Assembly: GCA_035048485.1 (NCBI GenBank)
Contig: CM068586.1
Coordinates: forward strand, 33,606,563 to 33,670,562
From: Pteria penguin
Lineage: Eukaryota > Mollusca > Bivalvia > Pterioida > Pteriidae
DNA: 64,000 nt
Direction of reading: 5' to 3'
Shown: positions 25,336 to 35,700 of the stretch, one piece after another
How positions within the stretch are numbered: the first letter of the stretch is position 1
Layout of the letters: each line of letters starts with the position of its first letter
The notes under the pieces: generated by a model
Told to the model about the DNA's origin: nothing
Databases searched by the model: none
What the model saw: the letters and a program-made list of their open reading frames with translations, nothing else
Translations under genes and position numbers: made by a program

Positions 25336-25984
25336 AAATATTTTTGTAATGTGATATATGTTCTAGTATATTATTTATATTCATGTATTGTATAGCTCTA
25401 TGGTGACTTCTGCCACATAACTGAGCCAGTAACTCCTCTTTTTTCCTTCAAATCCCCCATCATCACCGATTGCTTTCACTTTTCAGATCATCATTTTTCA
25501 GATTATCATTTCCCTTCGTATGTTACATCTACCCAATCATCCAATACGTTTTTCATTATTGCCTTCTAATGCGCCATATGCAGTAGTTGGAGATTCAGAA
25601 TCTGTATTTTTGTCTAGAAATCTGTTATTCGATAGTTCTATGCAGATTCCATTAGAACTAGTAGGAAAATTGGATTTTCTTTTATCTTTTGACTTATTCT
25701 GTTCAGGTAGTTGTTTCATAATGGTTGCCTCAGTCCCAAGTGTATGCTGCCGCCGAGACATACTTAGAAATATCACGACGTTACGGAATGTCTTATTTTC
25801 CCTTTCAATGGTTAAAAAATGGTGAATATGCAAAATTCCTTTCAGTGTTACAAGATTTTTGTTAATTTCTGCCAATTCATATCTGCTCATCTCGGTTTCT
25901 CTCGTAAAATCAACATGTAGACTGTCGGTGATGAGGAACATTTAGAAAAAAAGTAATGGGCATCTTGAATGACAAATTTCTCCT

Positions 25985-26150
25985 ACTCTATATGGAGGAT
26001 TAGTTATAAAGCTTTAAATGTGTCCTTTGATTGTGCTGCTTTTTTATGTGAGTAGAAAGGTGGGCACCCGTAAACCGGTTAATAACACCAATTAAGTGAC
26101 TTTTTTTTACTGTAATTGACCGTCCTAAGTCGGTATCGTAACTGCATTTT
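25985..26150 (+). repeat. Retroelement 3'-end module, copy 4
   Basis: Repeats 'tatggaggattagttataaa', 'cccgtaaaccggttaataac' and 'gaccgtcctaagtcggtatc'. It lies in the same orientation as copy 3, about 810 bp after it. Confidence 0.75.
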
Positions 26151-26328
26151 GTTCTGTTTTGCTTAATTGACTATTATCATGATTTATGTGCATGTCCTGG
26201 ATAATTTGTGTCATACAGCCTGGTCAGATGTCTTCTGCCTTCTCTTGCTTAATGCCCATGTCAATCATTCCTTTTGCTGTTCCGTCAACACCATCTCACA
26301 GACCTTTTCCATGGCTACATTCGAAGTA

Positions 26329-26465
26329 GTTCTATGAGACCGGACCGTTTAGTAAGTTCCATGAGACCGAAAGGCCTAGCAAGTTCCCTGAGACCGGAAC
26401 GCCTAGCAGGTTCCATGAGGCCGGAACGCCTAGTAGGTTCCATGAGGCCGGGACGCCCAGCAGAA
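26329..26465. repeat. 30-bp minisatellite, about 4.5 copies
   Basis: Unit 'ttccatgagaccggaacgcc' plus 'tagcagg'. Read on the plus strand it gives a Ser-Met-Arg-Pro-Glu-Arg-Leu repeat (open 26274-26468), and the minus strand is open too. Treated as a minisatellite. Confidence 0.85.
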
Positions 26466-26689
26466 TAGTATGATCTAAGATAATGTAGAATGCAGTTTTA
26501 TTCTGATACAGTGAGCTCGAACATATCATTCCAATAGTGTGTATAACTCAGATTCAAAACTGTTTCCTTGACCTGTGTGATGACATCTTTCAGGATCGTG
26601 TATACTAGAACGATGTTACGCACCAGATCGTCCGATACTACCACATGATTTTTATGCTTCAATATGTATGTCTTTACAATATATGACTA

Positions 26690-27760
26690 TAGAGTGGAAA
26701 GTGACAGCAGTGCCGTTCTAATATACACTCTATACACTATATCCTCGTCTGCAGACGAGCAGGTGATATTTTCTTTGTGAAATCCATCTGTATCAAAAAA
26801 TGACCGTCTGCCGGGGGTCTGGCAAGTTAACCTTTAATTTCCCCATTGCTTTATATTGTGCTTTAACTCTGTGGCAGTGTTCAATACACTCGAGTGTGTG
26901 GTTTCTTGTTGTAGTGGTGAAGTCATCCTTCTTTAATTTCTCCTCTTCAATTTGTCTTATTCTTCCTGTCTCGAAGTTCTACTTTTTCCATTGCTGTAAG
27001 TTTATTGTATCTTTCTTGATTTCATCATAGACATCCACCATCTTTTGACCATTCTTCTTCAATTTCCTAGTGAATTTGTCCGGATTACGCGGAACTCATA
27101 CACCTACATTCTTAATTGCCTTGAGAGTCAATGCCATGCTTTGGTATTTCTGACATAAACGCTTGTTACAACTGATAACCTTTGTCATGAACATTTCTTT
27201 GGCTCTTATGGGACAAAATGTTACTGGTGACCTTGGAATTAAATTTATATGAAGATAAGCCAACGTATCATTCAGAACTCTCTTTTAAACATATCCGTCC
27301 TTTGCTTTTACCTTATCAATTTCCCCGGCATGATTTGGCTGTAATCGCCCCGTTTCAAAACTCTGGCACCAGTTTTTCGCTGATTTCTGGTTGCGTTCTG
27401 TAGAGTGATTTTCTTTAAGGTTTTTCTTCCTATTTTCATTCTGTACTTTTTTATATACTTAATATAATTACATTTCGTCCCGTTTGATCATTGGGTTTCA
27501 ATACGTCTTGTATTTATTCTGTTACAGCTTTGGCTTTGGCTGAATAATTTTGTCTTTGTTTCCTTTGGACTAATACTGGGAGAAACTCTTTCATCTCTGA
27601 GCTTTTCTGTTGATCTTTTTCTCGGAGTTAACTTTTCCTTTCTCTTGTTTACTTTCTCGTTTGATTTATCTTGTTGCAAGGACGAAATTTCTAGCGTATT
27701 TTTCTTTGAAAGGCTTTTATATATCTTTGACATTCTACTTCCTTTGAAGATTTTTGTTTT
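26690..27760 (-). pseudogene. Decayed repeat-type protein gene (unclassified transposon-like family)
   Basis: On the minus strand a coding-like frame runs from about 27240 to 26790: FCPIRAKEMFMTK, then CNKRLCQKYQSMALTLKAIK, NPDKFTRKLKKNGQ and LKVNLPDPRQTVIF. It has an internal TGA near 27095 and a TAG near 26985. After a +1 shift it continues FLIQMDFTKKIS before another stop. Upstream, 27733-27488 is open and reads ...KEKLTPRKRSTEKLRDERVS.... The order LTPRKR..., CLC-x-KYQ and L-x-NLP...QMDF matches my memory of a high-copy gene family in mollusc and cnidarian genomes thought to be transposon-derived; its function is unknown. This copy is dead. Confidence 0.55.
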
Positions 27761-28659
27761 CTATTCATAGCTTTTGCATATACCATCTGCATTTTGATGT
27801 GTTACAACTTATTCTTGTTCTGGCCCTATGCTTTAGATTGAAAGATAGCAGTTTCATCATAAATTTCCCGGACTTTGTTGAATATACGTGTTATTAAATG
27901 AAGAAGAAATCGTGGAGTCTTGGACTTGTATATCTCTGTATTCCTCTCCATGAACTGAATGAAAGGGAGGTTCAAGTTCAATCTTTTTCTTAGCCTCTGC
28001 CTCTGAACGTTCTTTCGGATCTTCTCTCATCATTCAATTGCCTTTTTCTCATTCATTTCTGCTAAAAGTAGATAGTATGTGTTTACTCGTTTGGATTCAC
28101 GCTCTAGATATTTGCATGGCCCCGTCCTTTAATAATTTTCTCTCTCGGTACTCTTTCCTTGGTTGAAAATATATAAAAGATCTAAACATTAATCTGAGTA
28201 GTTCACATCATTCATATCTATATATCTAGTCATCATGTGTAACTTTTTACGTATATTAGTATTAATTATTAATATATTAATACATCGGTATATGTTTTAA
28301 CTGAGTCTTATTTGAGAGGGTGACGCCATGGGGAGTACTTGTAGCATTCAAAGACCTGAAATATCTTGGAGAAAAGGAAGCAGTCTACTGACATTCCAGC
28401 GGCAGACCAGAAACCATTTGGTGCTCTTCAGGGAGACTCAAAATTGCAAACCTCTGACGTAAGCAATTATCCAAATCAACCCAGAGGAACAACCTTTTCC
28501 ATATCTTCTTTCGTAAAATAGAAAATGTCTATGAATTCTTCATGGTTTAATCGCTGGACTCGGTTCCATTATGTAGAAAGTGCAGGCAGTGAGTTCTACT
28601 TCCTTTGCATAACCTACTACCAGAAAAGAATGCTGTCATCAGATTAACTTGAGTTTTGT

Positions 28660-30004
28660 ACTAGAAGCGTAGACAAATGTTTGGTGACTCATGAAGATTT
28701 CATCGGTATGTATGCTTTGAAAAGCATTGAAGCAAATACCATTAAAGAAGCAATAAAAGATACTTTGTTGAAGCTATATTTGCCTATTGCCACTGCTACG
28801 ATATGGCCTCTTCAAAGGCAGGATCAAAGTCTGGCATTACTTGACAGTTGCGGGCATTTCAGCCAAAGTGCTATCTTATATTCATTGTTATGGCCATCAT
28901 GGCGTGCCTTATAATCAAACATTGCATGTAGTGACTCATTCAGAGGATGCAATCTCGTCATCGAATCCCCTGGTCGCGAGGCAATGTTTAATGGTTTAAA
29001 CTTGGCCATCGATCACCAGGTATCAGAATTCTTTGTCTTATACGGTGGAAAGTAAAGGCAGGCACATTCCTGTGTCTTTTGAGTTATGAACATTGATGGA
29101 AACGAGGGAAGAAGGTCTCAACTATATTCGTGATTTGAAGTCGAATAAGGAGTGTAGCCAATTACGTGTGCAGGTTTGACTTCTTGCTTGGTTGCCCATT
29201 GAGTGAAAAGCTTTTAAGATACAATCGGCAATCTTGCAAAATCTCTTCAAGCCTAGCTCACATCTTCAGCGAGTGATAACTGATGGTCACACAACAGCAA
29301 AATCTACATTGAATGCATCGCTGCAAGCCATGTTATTTGAGTCCGGACTCAATACCGTGGCTTGACACGATTCATTGAATGCTTTAGACATACTTCGAAA
29401 CAAGCAATGTTTTAACAGTCCTACATCGAAGCTACTGAAAATGCAAAACTTCTCAATGTTGATGACCCAGCTCTCCCACGTCAAAGACGTTCCCCGAAAA
29501 AAATCGATTAAGGGAGCAGAGTCATACCAGCATGTATGTATGAATCATGTCATGACATGTATAAAGCCATCTATTTTAATTGAGACACTAGATTCATTGT
29601 CTAAATATATTAGATCACGATTTGATCGGCCAGGTTATAAAATGCATTTCAGCTCTGAGAACTTGATGTTTAAATGTTGCAAAGGTGAACCACACGAGAA
29701 TGAGTTTCAGTCTATTACAGAGTTGTATGGCGATGATATAAAGTCCGCTGACCTGTTTTGTCCGTGAAAATCTGTCTTCACAATTTCCATCCACTATTTC
29801 AACTTTAGCAGATTGTATGGTTGCAAATCCGTATAGGTACCATAAAGTGACCAAACTTGTACAGCTGATTCTTGTTCTTCCTGCTAACAATGCAGCCAAT
29901 GAAAGTTCATTCATTGAAAAGGATAAAACTGCCTTGAGATCTACAATGGGTCAAACAGAAATAAATCACTTGTTGCTAATGCACGTTCACAGTGATTTTT
30001 ATTG
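28660..30004 (+). pseudogene. Decayed hAT transposase (ZMYM1-like, DUF4371 plus C-terminal dimerisation region)
   Basis: Recognisable blocks in order: VTHEDFIGMYALKSIEANTI (from 28678); IHCYGH in another frame (near 28885); DNLS/TLDSLSKYIRSRFDRPGYKM then KCCKGE and YGDD (29590-29745); and LVQLILVLPANNAANESSF followed by LRSTMGQTEINHLLLMHVHSDF (29845-30001). The last block is the hAT C-terminal dimerisation segment, close to the 'LPATNAASERSFS...LRSTM...LNHLMLLHVH' pattern of that family. Frameshifts and stops (TGA at 29362, TGA at 29765) break it. hAT transposases cut and paste DNA and make 8-bp target duplications. Confidence 0.85.
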
Positions 30005-30009
30005 ATTAA

Positions 30010-30195
30010 ACCAATTGTTGGTATACATCAATACACAATACACAAAACATAACAAGCACACAGTAGTCACGAAAAGAAGCAGTACAGTCAAATACTTTTA
30101 AAAATGTTTCAATATTGATCCATGAATTATACACTAGAGACATATTTATAAATATAAATTCTTTATTGATTAAACCAAATGCTGGCATACATTAA
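30010..30195. repeat. Short direct repeat around the 3' end of the hAT remnant
   Basis: 'attgattaaaccaattgttggtatacat' near 30001 returns as 'attgattaaaccaaatgctggcatacat' near 30164, split here by about 160 bp. This may mark a local duplication. Confidence 0.6.
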
Positions 30196-30236
30196 GTAAT
30201 ATGGAGTGACCCGCTTACATGTAGAAGGGAGACATT

Positions 30237-30340
30237 AGCTTCAGTATTCGCCTTTCCCCACACTTGTTTACTACATGTATTTGGTCCGAATGACCAAATC
30301 AGTAGTAAACAAGTGTGGGGAAAGGCGAAATACTGAAGCT
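30237..30340. repeat. Nested hairpin with 38-bp arms
   Basis: 30237-30274 pairs with 30302-30340 (one extra base on the right). Arms contain 'cctttccccacacttgttta'. Inside the loop a second stem ATTTGGTC/GACCAAAT is present, so the whole 104 bp can fold as one long stem. Confidence 0.9.
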
Positions 30341-30344
30341 ACAT

Positions 30345-31198
30345 TGTAAGGAGACATGTGTGGGCCACTTTGCCCGGTACACATAATGTCTGTCTCGCTC
30401 TGTCTGATTCAGTCTTTATCATTAAAGATACTGCAGATACAGATTCTAAAGAAATAAATACATTAAATACGGGCTCATAAACCGTATTGCAATTTTTAGC
30501 ATGGAATGAATGGTATAGCGAGAATGCCCATATCGCAGAGGAAAATTTCTCCATTCTGACCATTGGTGCCCCCTGCCAATCTGAAGAAAAGCTTCCTACG
30601 GGCCTGTATAATATTTTTATGCCCTTGCATTGTTAAAGTCTGTCAAGAAGAAAAGACTCCGAACGAATTACTCGTCGTACGAATACTCTATACGTTAAGG
30701 AACAGAAGGTACTTGAATTTCATATTTATTTACATATTTTAAAATTATTTAAAACTGAAATGATGATATATGAATTACATGGCCATTCCAGTTATGAAAT
30801 GTTTTGCTTTGTTACATAAATATTCCATGGCCTTTTAAGTAAATACTTATTTAATAGTATCAGAGGAAATTCGGGTTTTGTAGTTATTTTTATCATTTCT
30901 GTTGCGTAGTAGCTATATTATTTGTTCTCCAATGTAGTATTTTTACATCAGTTTCATGCAGATGTAGTATTTGTCTTTTGAATATGCACATGTGAAATAT
31001 CAGGTTTGTGCAATGTGAAAAAAAAGCATTTTTTACCTATCATTAGTTTTTTTTTTACAATGAAATGAATGCAGTGCTGGAGCACACGCACATTACTAGA
31101 GCACATTATTTTAACACAGTTAAACAGATTCAAATGTATCAGATTTCAAAAGATCATGCATGTGTATTGAGATATAGTGTACTGTGCTAGAACTTGTG
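30345..31198. other. No gene recognised
   Basis: AT-rich DNA, possibly upstream of CSNK2B. No coding or promoter signal is clear. Confidence 0.4.
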
Positions 31199-31206
31199 GT
31201 AAGCAG

Positions 31207-31634
31207 CAGTGTCCGCGAAATTCATCGGACCGTCGGACCGAACGGACAAAAGTGCGATCGGTCCGATTTGCGCGTTTTCTAGCCGGACCGGTGTCTCCGA
31301 TGTTGCTTCCAACAGTATGTATACCGCGGAAAGACGGAGTCTTGTAAGCACTTATACTATTTAATAACGACCTTTATATTATGAGCGTTCCTGAGTGTAC
31401 ATGAATGTCTTTTCTAGCGAAATTAAAATATGTGGAGGGGGCAATCCCCGGAAAACCACTAAACAAAAGAAAATTGACATCGACGGACGCCGACAAAAAG
31501 GCGATGCTAAATACCCCATTTAAAATTCTTCAATTTTCTTTTTTGGTCAGACAGAAGTGATTTCGGTCCTATGAAATATGTCTTCCAATAGGACCGAATG
31601 TCCTGTGGAGTTAAACAAAGTTTCGCGGACACTG
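31207..31634. mobile_element. 428-bp non-autonomous hAT element with perfect 8-bp target duplication
   Basis: Terminal inverted repeats are CAGTGTCCGCGAAA (31207-31220) and its reverse complement (31621-31634). Both sides are flanked by GTAAGCAG (31199-31206 and 31635-31642). The CAGTG start and the 8-bp duplication are the hAT signature. The interior has no transposase. The intact target duplication implies a fairly recent insertion, about 1 kb upstream of the CSNK2B start codon. Confidence 0.92.
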
Positions 31635-31644
31635 GTAAGCAGGG

Positions 31645-32642
31645 ATCTCCTTAGAATTTGCATTTGAGGGTCCTTTGGCCCTTCACCTGCAGATTCTGTG
31701 GGCAGAAGGCTGGGGTGTAGAGGCCACCTAGGCCCTCATTGGCGTCTATGGGCAACATCTCCATGGGAGATTCTGGGGGCAAAGCCCCTCACCCCGCCTC
31801 AACAGACAAATAGCAAATGATTGAAAACTTGTGAACCATCATCATTATACATGATTACATTTCACCAATCAAGCAGATGTTAGGTTTTCCCCATCTGACA
31901 TCTGACACAAAGATTGACGTACATGTATACACAATCAACTTCAGTAATTTGAAATTCATTTCAGATTCTTTTCATCACATGTTTACACTCAGTTAAAGCC
32001 AATAAAGGTGTTTATTTCATCAAACACCAGCTTGACACAATTCTTTTCCACACTATGATGTCACCTATGCCATAAATTAATTTGACATAGGTATATTTCA
32101 CTGCATAAACAGCAAAATATCTGATAATAATGAATATGGCATGCATTTTTACAATTACACAAACTTGGATTTTTGTTAAACAAAAACAGTTATGTGCTAG
32201 TGAGAGAGGAAGAGAGAGATCTGATCTTATGATATATATTTAAGTACAGTGTTTCTTTTTTTTTTTTTTGTATACAATGTTTATACATGTATTCATACTG
32301 GAGGTATTTCACTTAAATATCCAATAAATCATAAAGTATACAAGTACTGTGCTATATTTACTACAGATTTTTTAAATAGGGTTGCAGGTTGCATTCTTCT
32401 CAAGAAATGCTTTTATTTTTTGTCAATTTGCAAGTGAACATGAATAAAATGAAAATGTATAATAATCAATATCTCTGATAGCACATATGTATAAGTTTTC
32501 ATATGAAGCTGAATTTTACATGTATGAAAATATAATTTGTGACAGTCTACACATATGTACCAATGCTTTTATAGTAATTTAAATGAAATGAAATGTATAA
32601 AATAAGCTGACTGTGTTCTTATAATCTGCATTATCCATTGTA
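31645..32642. other. Presumed upstream region of CSNK2B
   Basis: No coding frame is supported. In other animals the first CSNK2B exon is non-coding; here a candidate acceptor 'cattgtag' ends at 32643, two bases before the start codon, so a separate 5' exon may lie in this stretch or further upstream. No TATA box or initiator can be assigned with confidence. Confidence 0.35.
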
Positions 32643-32645
32643 GCC

Positions 32646-32717
32646 ATGAGTAGTTCAGAAGAAGTATCGTGGATTTCCTGGTTCTGTGGTCTCAGGGGCA
32701 ATGAATTTTTCTGTGAG
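32646..32717 (+). CDS. CSNK2B: CSNK2B coding exon 1 (residues 1-24)
   Basis: Starts at the ATG after 'ttgtagcc' and ends in phase 0 before the donor gtaaaa at 32718. Encodes [18 protein letters not shown] and on to FFCE. Only 24 codons, too short to be found as a long open frame. Confidence 0.95.
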
Positions 32718-35700
32718 GTAAAATACTGAAAACATAAACTGTAGATATTTAAATAAATGCAATGGTGTGTATATACAGTACAGTCCGGATGGAACTTTGA
32801 ATGCCCACTGTCCACAGAGGGCAGTGTACCTGAAATTTCAGTGGGCATTAGGAGTGGACATTTACCTGAGTTATCAAGCTGTCCACTTACCTGTATGTTA
32901 ATTCCAACTGGCTCTTACAAGAATGACCAAGTGCTGTGTCCAGTGGACATATTTAATGCACACTATAAAAATGCCCAGTGACCAGTGGGCAAACTACATG
33001 TAAGTTCCACCTGGACTGTACTGTATATAAATGAATACAGATAAACTTGGATTATTGGAGTTTGGTTACACAGAATGTATCTATAGACTGCAGGTTTTGA
33101 AACCAATGAGCTGTTTATAAACTGTAGATATTTAAGTAAATGCAATGGTGTGTATATACATATATAAATGAATACAGATAAACTTGGATTCTTGGAGTTT
33201 GGTTACACAGAATGTATCTATAGACTGCAGGTTTTGAAACCAATGAGCTGTTTATATCACCTGAGAAGTATAACAGCATTTTGATGTTTCTATCAAGATT
33301 ATAACCAATATAATTTTTATTGGGGCATTTTAAATTTGAATAAGATTCTGTATAATATTGTAACAGGCAGGGTGAAAAATTGTGGTCGGACCCGGGAATT
33401 GAACTCAGTACTTTCCACTAAGAAGGCAGACACTCTCATCATTGAGCTATCTGAGTTGATACCAGCATACGTCAAATTTCCCCCCTGTCAGAGGTTTCCA
33501 AACCTGGAAACCCAAGAGAGAAATTATCATGGTTCTTCCTCACATGAGGGTACCAAATCTGTAACGGGTAGGGTGAAAAATTGTTGCCAGGAGTCAAACC
33601 CAGAACAGTCTGCTATCAAGATGGACACTCTCACCATTGAGCTATCCAGGCCAATACCGGCATACGTCACAATATATATTCTGGTCTCTAATATTATTAG
33701 ATTTCAATCTGATTAAAACCATATCTTTATTTCGCTTCTCTTTTTGTCCCATTGCGGATAAAGGGGTCATATTCAGGTGAACTCTGATATTTAGCCAATT
33801 AGTGGTTCGGCTGCTAATTCCTAGGAATGAAATTAACATCCAGAGCGTGTGTGACCTACCTGGTAGTTTTTAAACAGTGTTTGATACATATTGCTTCACT
33901 ATCACGTGCCTAGCCAAGTGATTGATTTGCTATGGGAAATAACGGTTTCGGTGACTGAAACGTCATCAGAGTTCACAGAACATGACCCTTTATGGGGTTT
34001 CACCAGATCTTGATCCGCAATGGGAAAAATAGAGAAGCGGAATAAAAATATGGTTTTAATCAGATTGATTAAATTTAATCCTGAAAGTTATATGTATATC
34101 ATCATCATTAGAATTTAGAATGAACAGTGCTAAATACTAGAAAGTTGACTTTAAAAAGTACAACTTCAGCTTTAAGTTCTAGTCAGTGATTGTGGAAAGC
34201 CCAACAGAGTTACTTGCTTCTACATGTACCAAGCAGCTAATCTCATCTGTGAACCTCTGATTTACTGGGATAAATATATGTCCACTATGGTACATTTGCA
34301 CTGTAGCGAGTGCTCCACATTGACATAGTATTAGTATTGAGTATCAGTTATATGCATTTCTTTATTTACGTTTGTACCTTTGACCAGTATTTATGAAGCT
34401 TTACATTATTATTTGATCAGGTGGATGAGGATTACATTCAGGATAAGTTTAATTTAACTGGTCTAAATGAACAAGTACCTCACTACAGACAAGCCTTGGA
34501 TATGATACTCGACTTAGAACCAGGTAAGAAACCACCTCCCCCCCCCCAATAAATACCCCATTATAGACAGAGTTTGTACATGGTACTCAAGTTAAAACTA
34601 GATAAGAAAATCCCCAGATAAGTAACCCACTGCAAAGAAGTCTTTTATATTTGACCTATAAAGCCAGTAAGAAAATACCCAGGTAGGACCCCACTATAAA
34701 CAAGCCTTAGATATGGAACTTGACTTAAAACCAGGTAAGAAACCTCACTACTGTTGACAGACTTAAGCTATGGTATTCAACATGAAATTATAGAAGAAAA
34801 ATCCCTGATATGTACCCCAATGCAGGCAAGCCTTGGATATGATACTAAACTTACAACCCAGTAAGAAAATCCCTGGCTAACACCCCACTATAACCAAGCT
34901 TTTGATTCAGGCAAGAAAATCCCCCAAATGAGTACCTAAGTACAAACAAACATGAAGCGCAATACTCAGATTAGATTCAGGTAAGAAATATCTGGAACAA
35001 TTACATCACTATTGACAAACCTTGCATTTGATACTCAGATTAGAATAGGTACATGCAAGAAAATTTTAATATATTTTCCCTATTACAGACAGGCATTGGA
35101 TATGATGCATGACTCAGAACTAGGTATTTAGGTTAAAATATCCCTGGATAAGAAACTGATAATAAGACTGTATGTAAAATATGTAAAACATACAAGTTAT
35201 ATACTTCAAAGAATTCATGTCCATTATTTGATAATTTTGTCCAAGCTGTAGCTGATTTCTCATAGAATACACTTGTAATTCATGATGTACTGGATTATTT
35301 TGTACTATTTTGAATTGCACTAGCTTTGACTTGCCTGTTTATGATTTGTCTGGACATGTAAAATGTGAAATACAGGCCTTGACATACCTTTTCATAATGT
35401 TTAGATCTCGACATACCTGTTAATGATGTACAGGTTTTGTATGAACGATGTTTAGGTCTTGACATACCTGTTTATGATGTACAGGTATTAACATACCTGT
35501 TTATGGTGTTTAGGTCTTGACACACTTGTTCATGATGTACAGGTCTTGACATACTTGTTTATCAACTTTATGATGTACAGGTCTTGACATACTTGTTTAT
35601 TATGTACAGGTCTTGACATACTTGTTCATGATGTTTGAGTCTTGACGTACTTGTTTATGATGTACAGGTCTTGACATACTTGTTTATGATGTACAAGTCT

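Noticed and set aside
25537..25941. 134-codon minus-strand frame between retroelement modules, with a 101-codon frame opposite
   Set aside because: No domain recognised and both strands are open. It might be part of the decayed repeat-type ORF upstream, but I could not match it.
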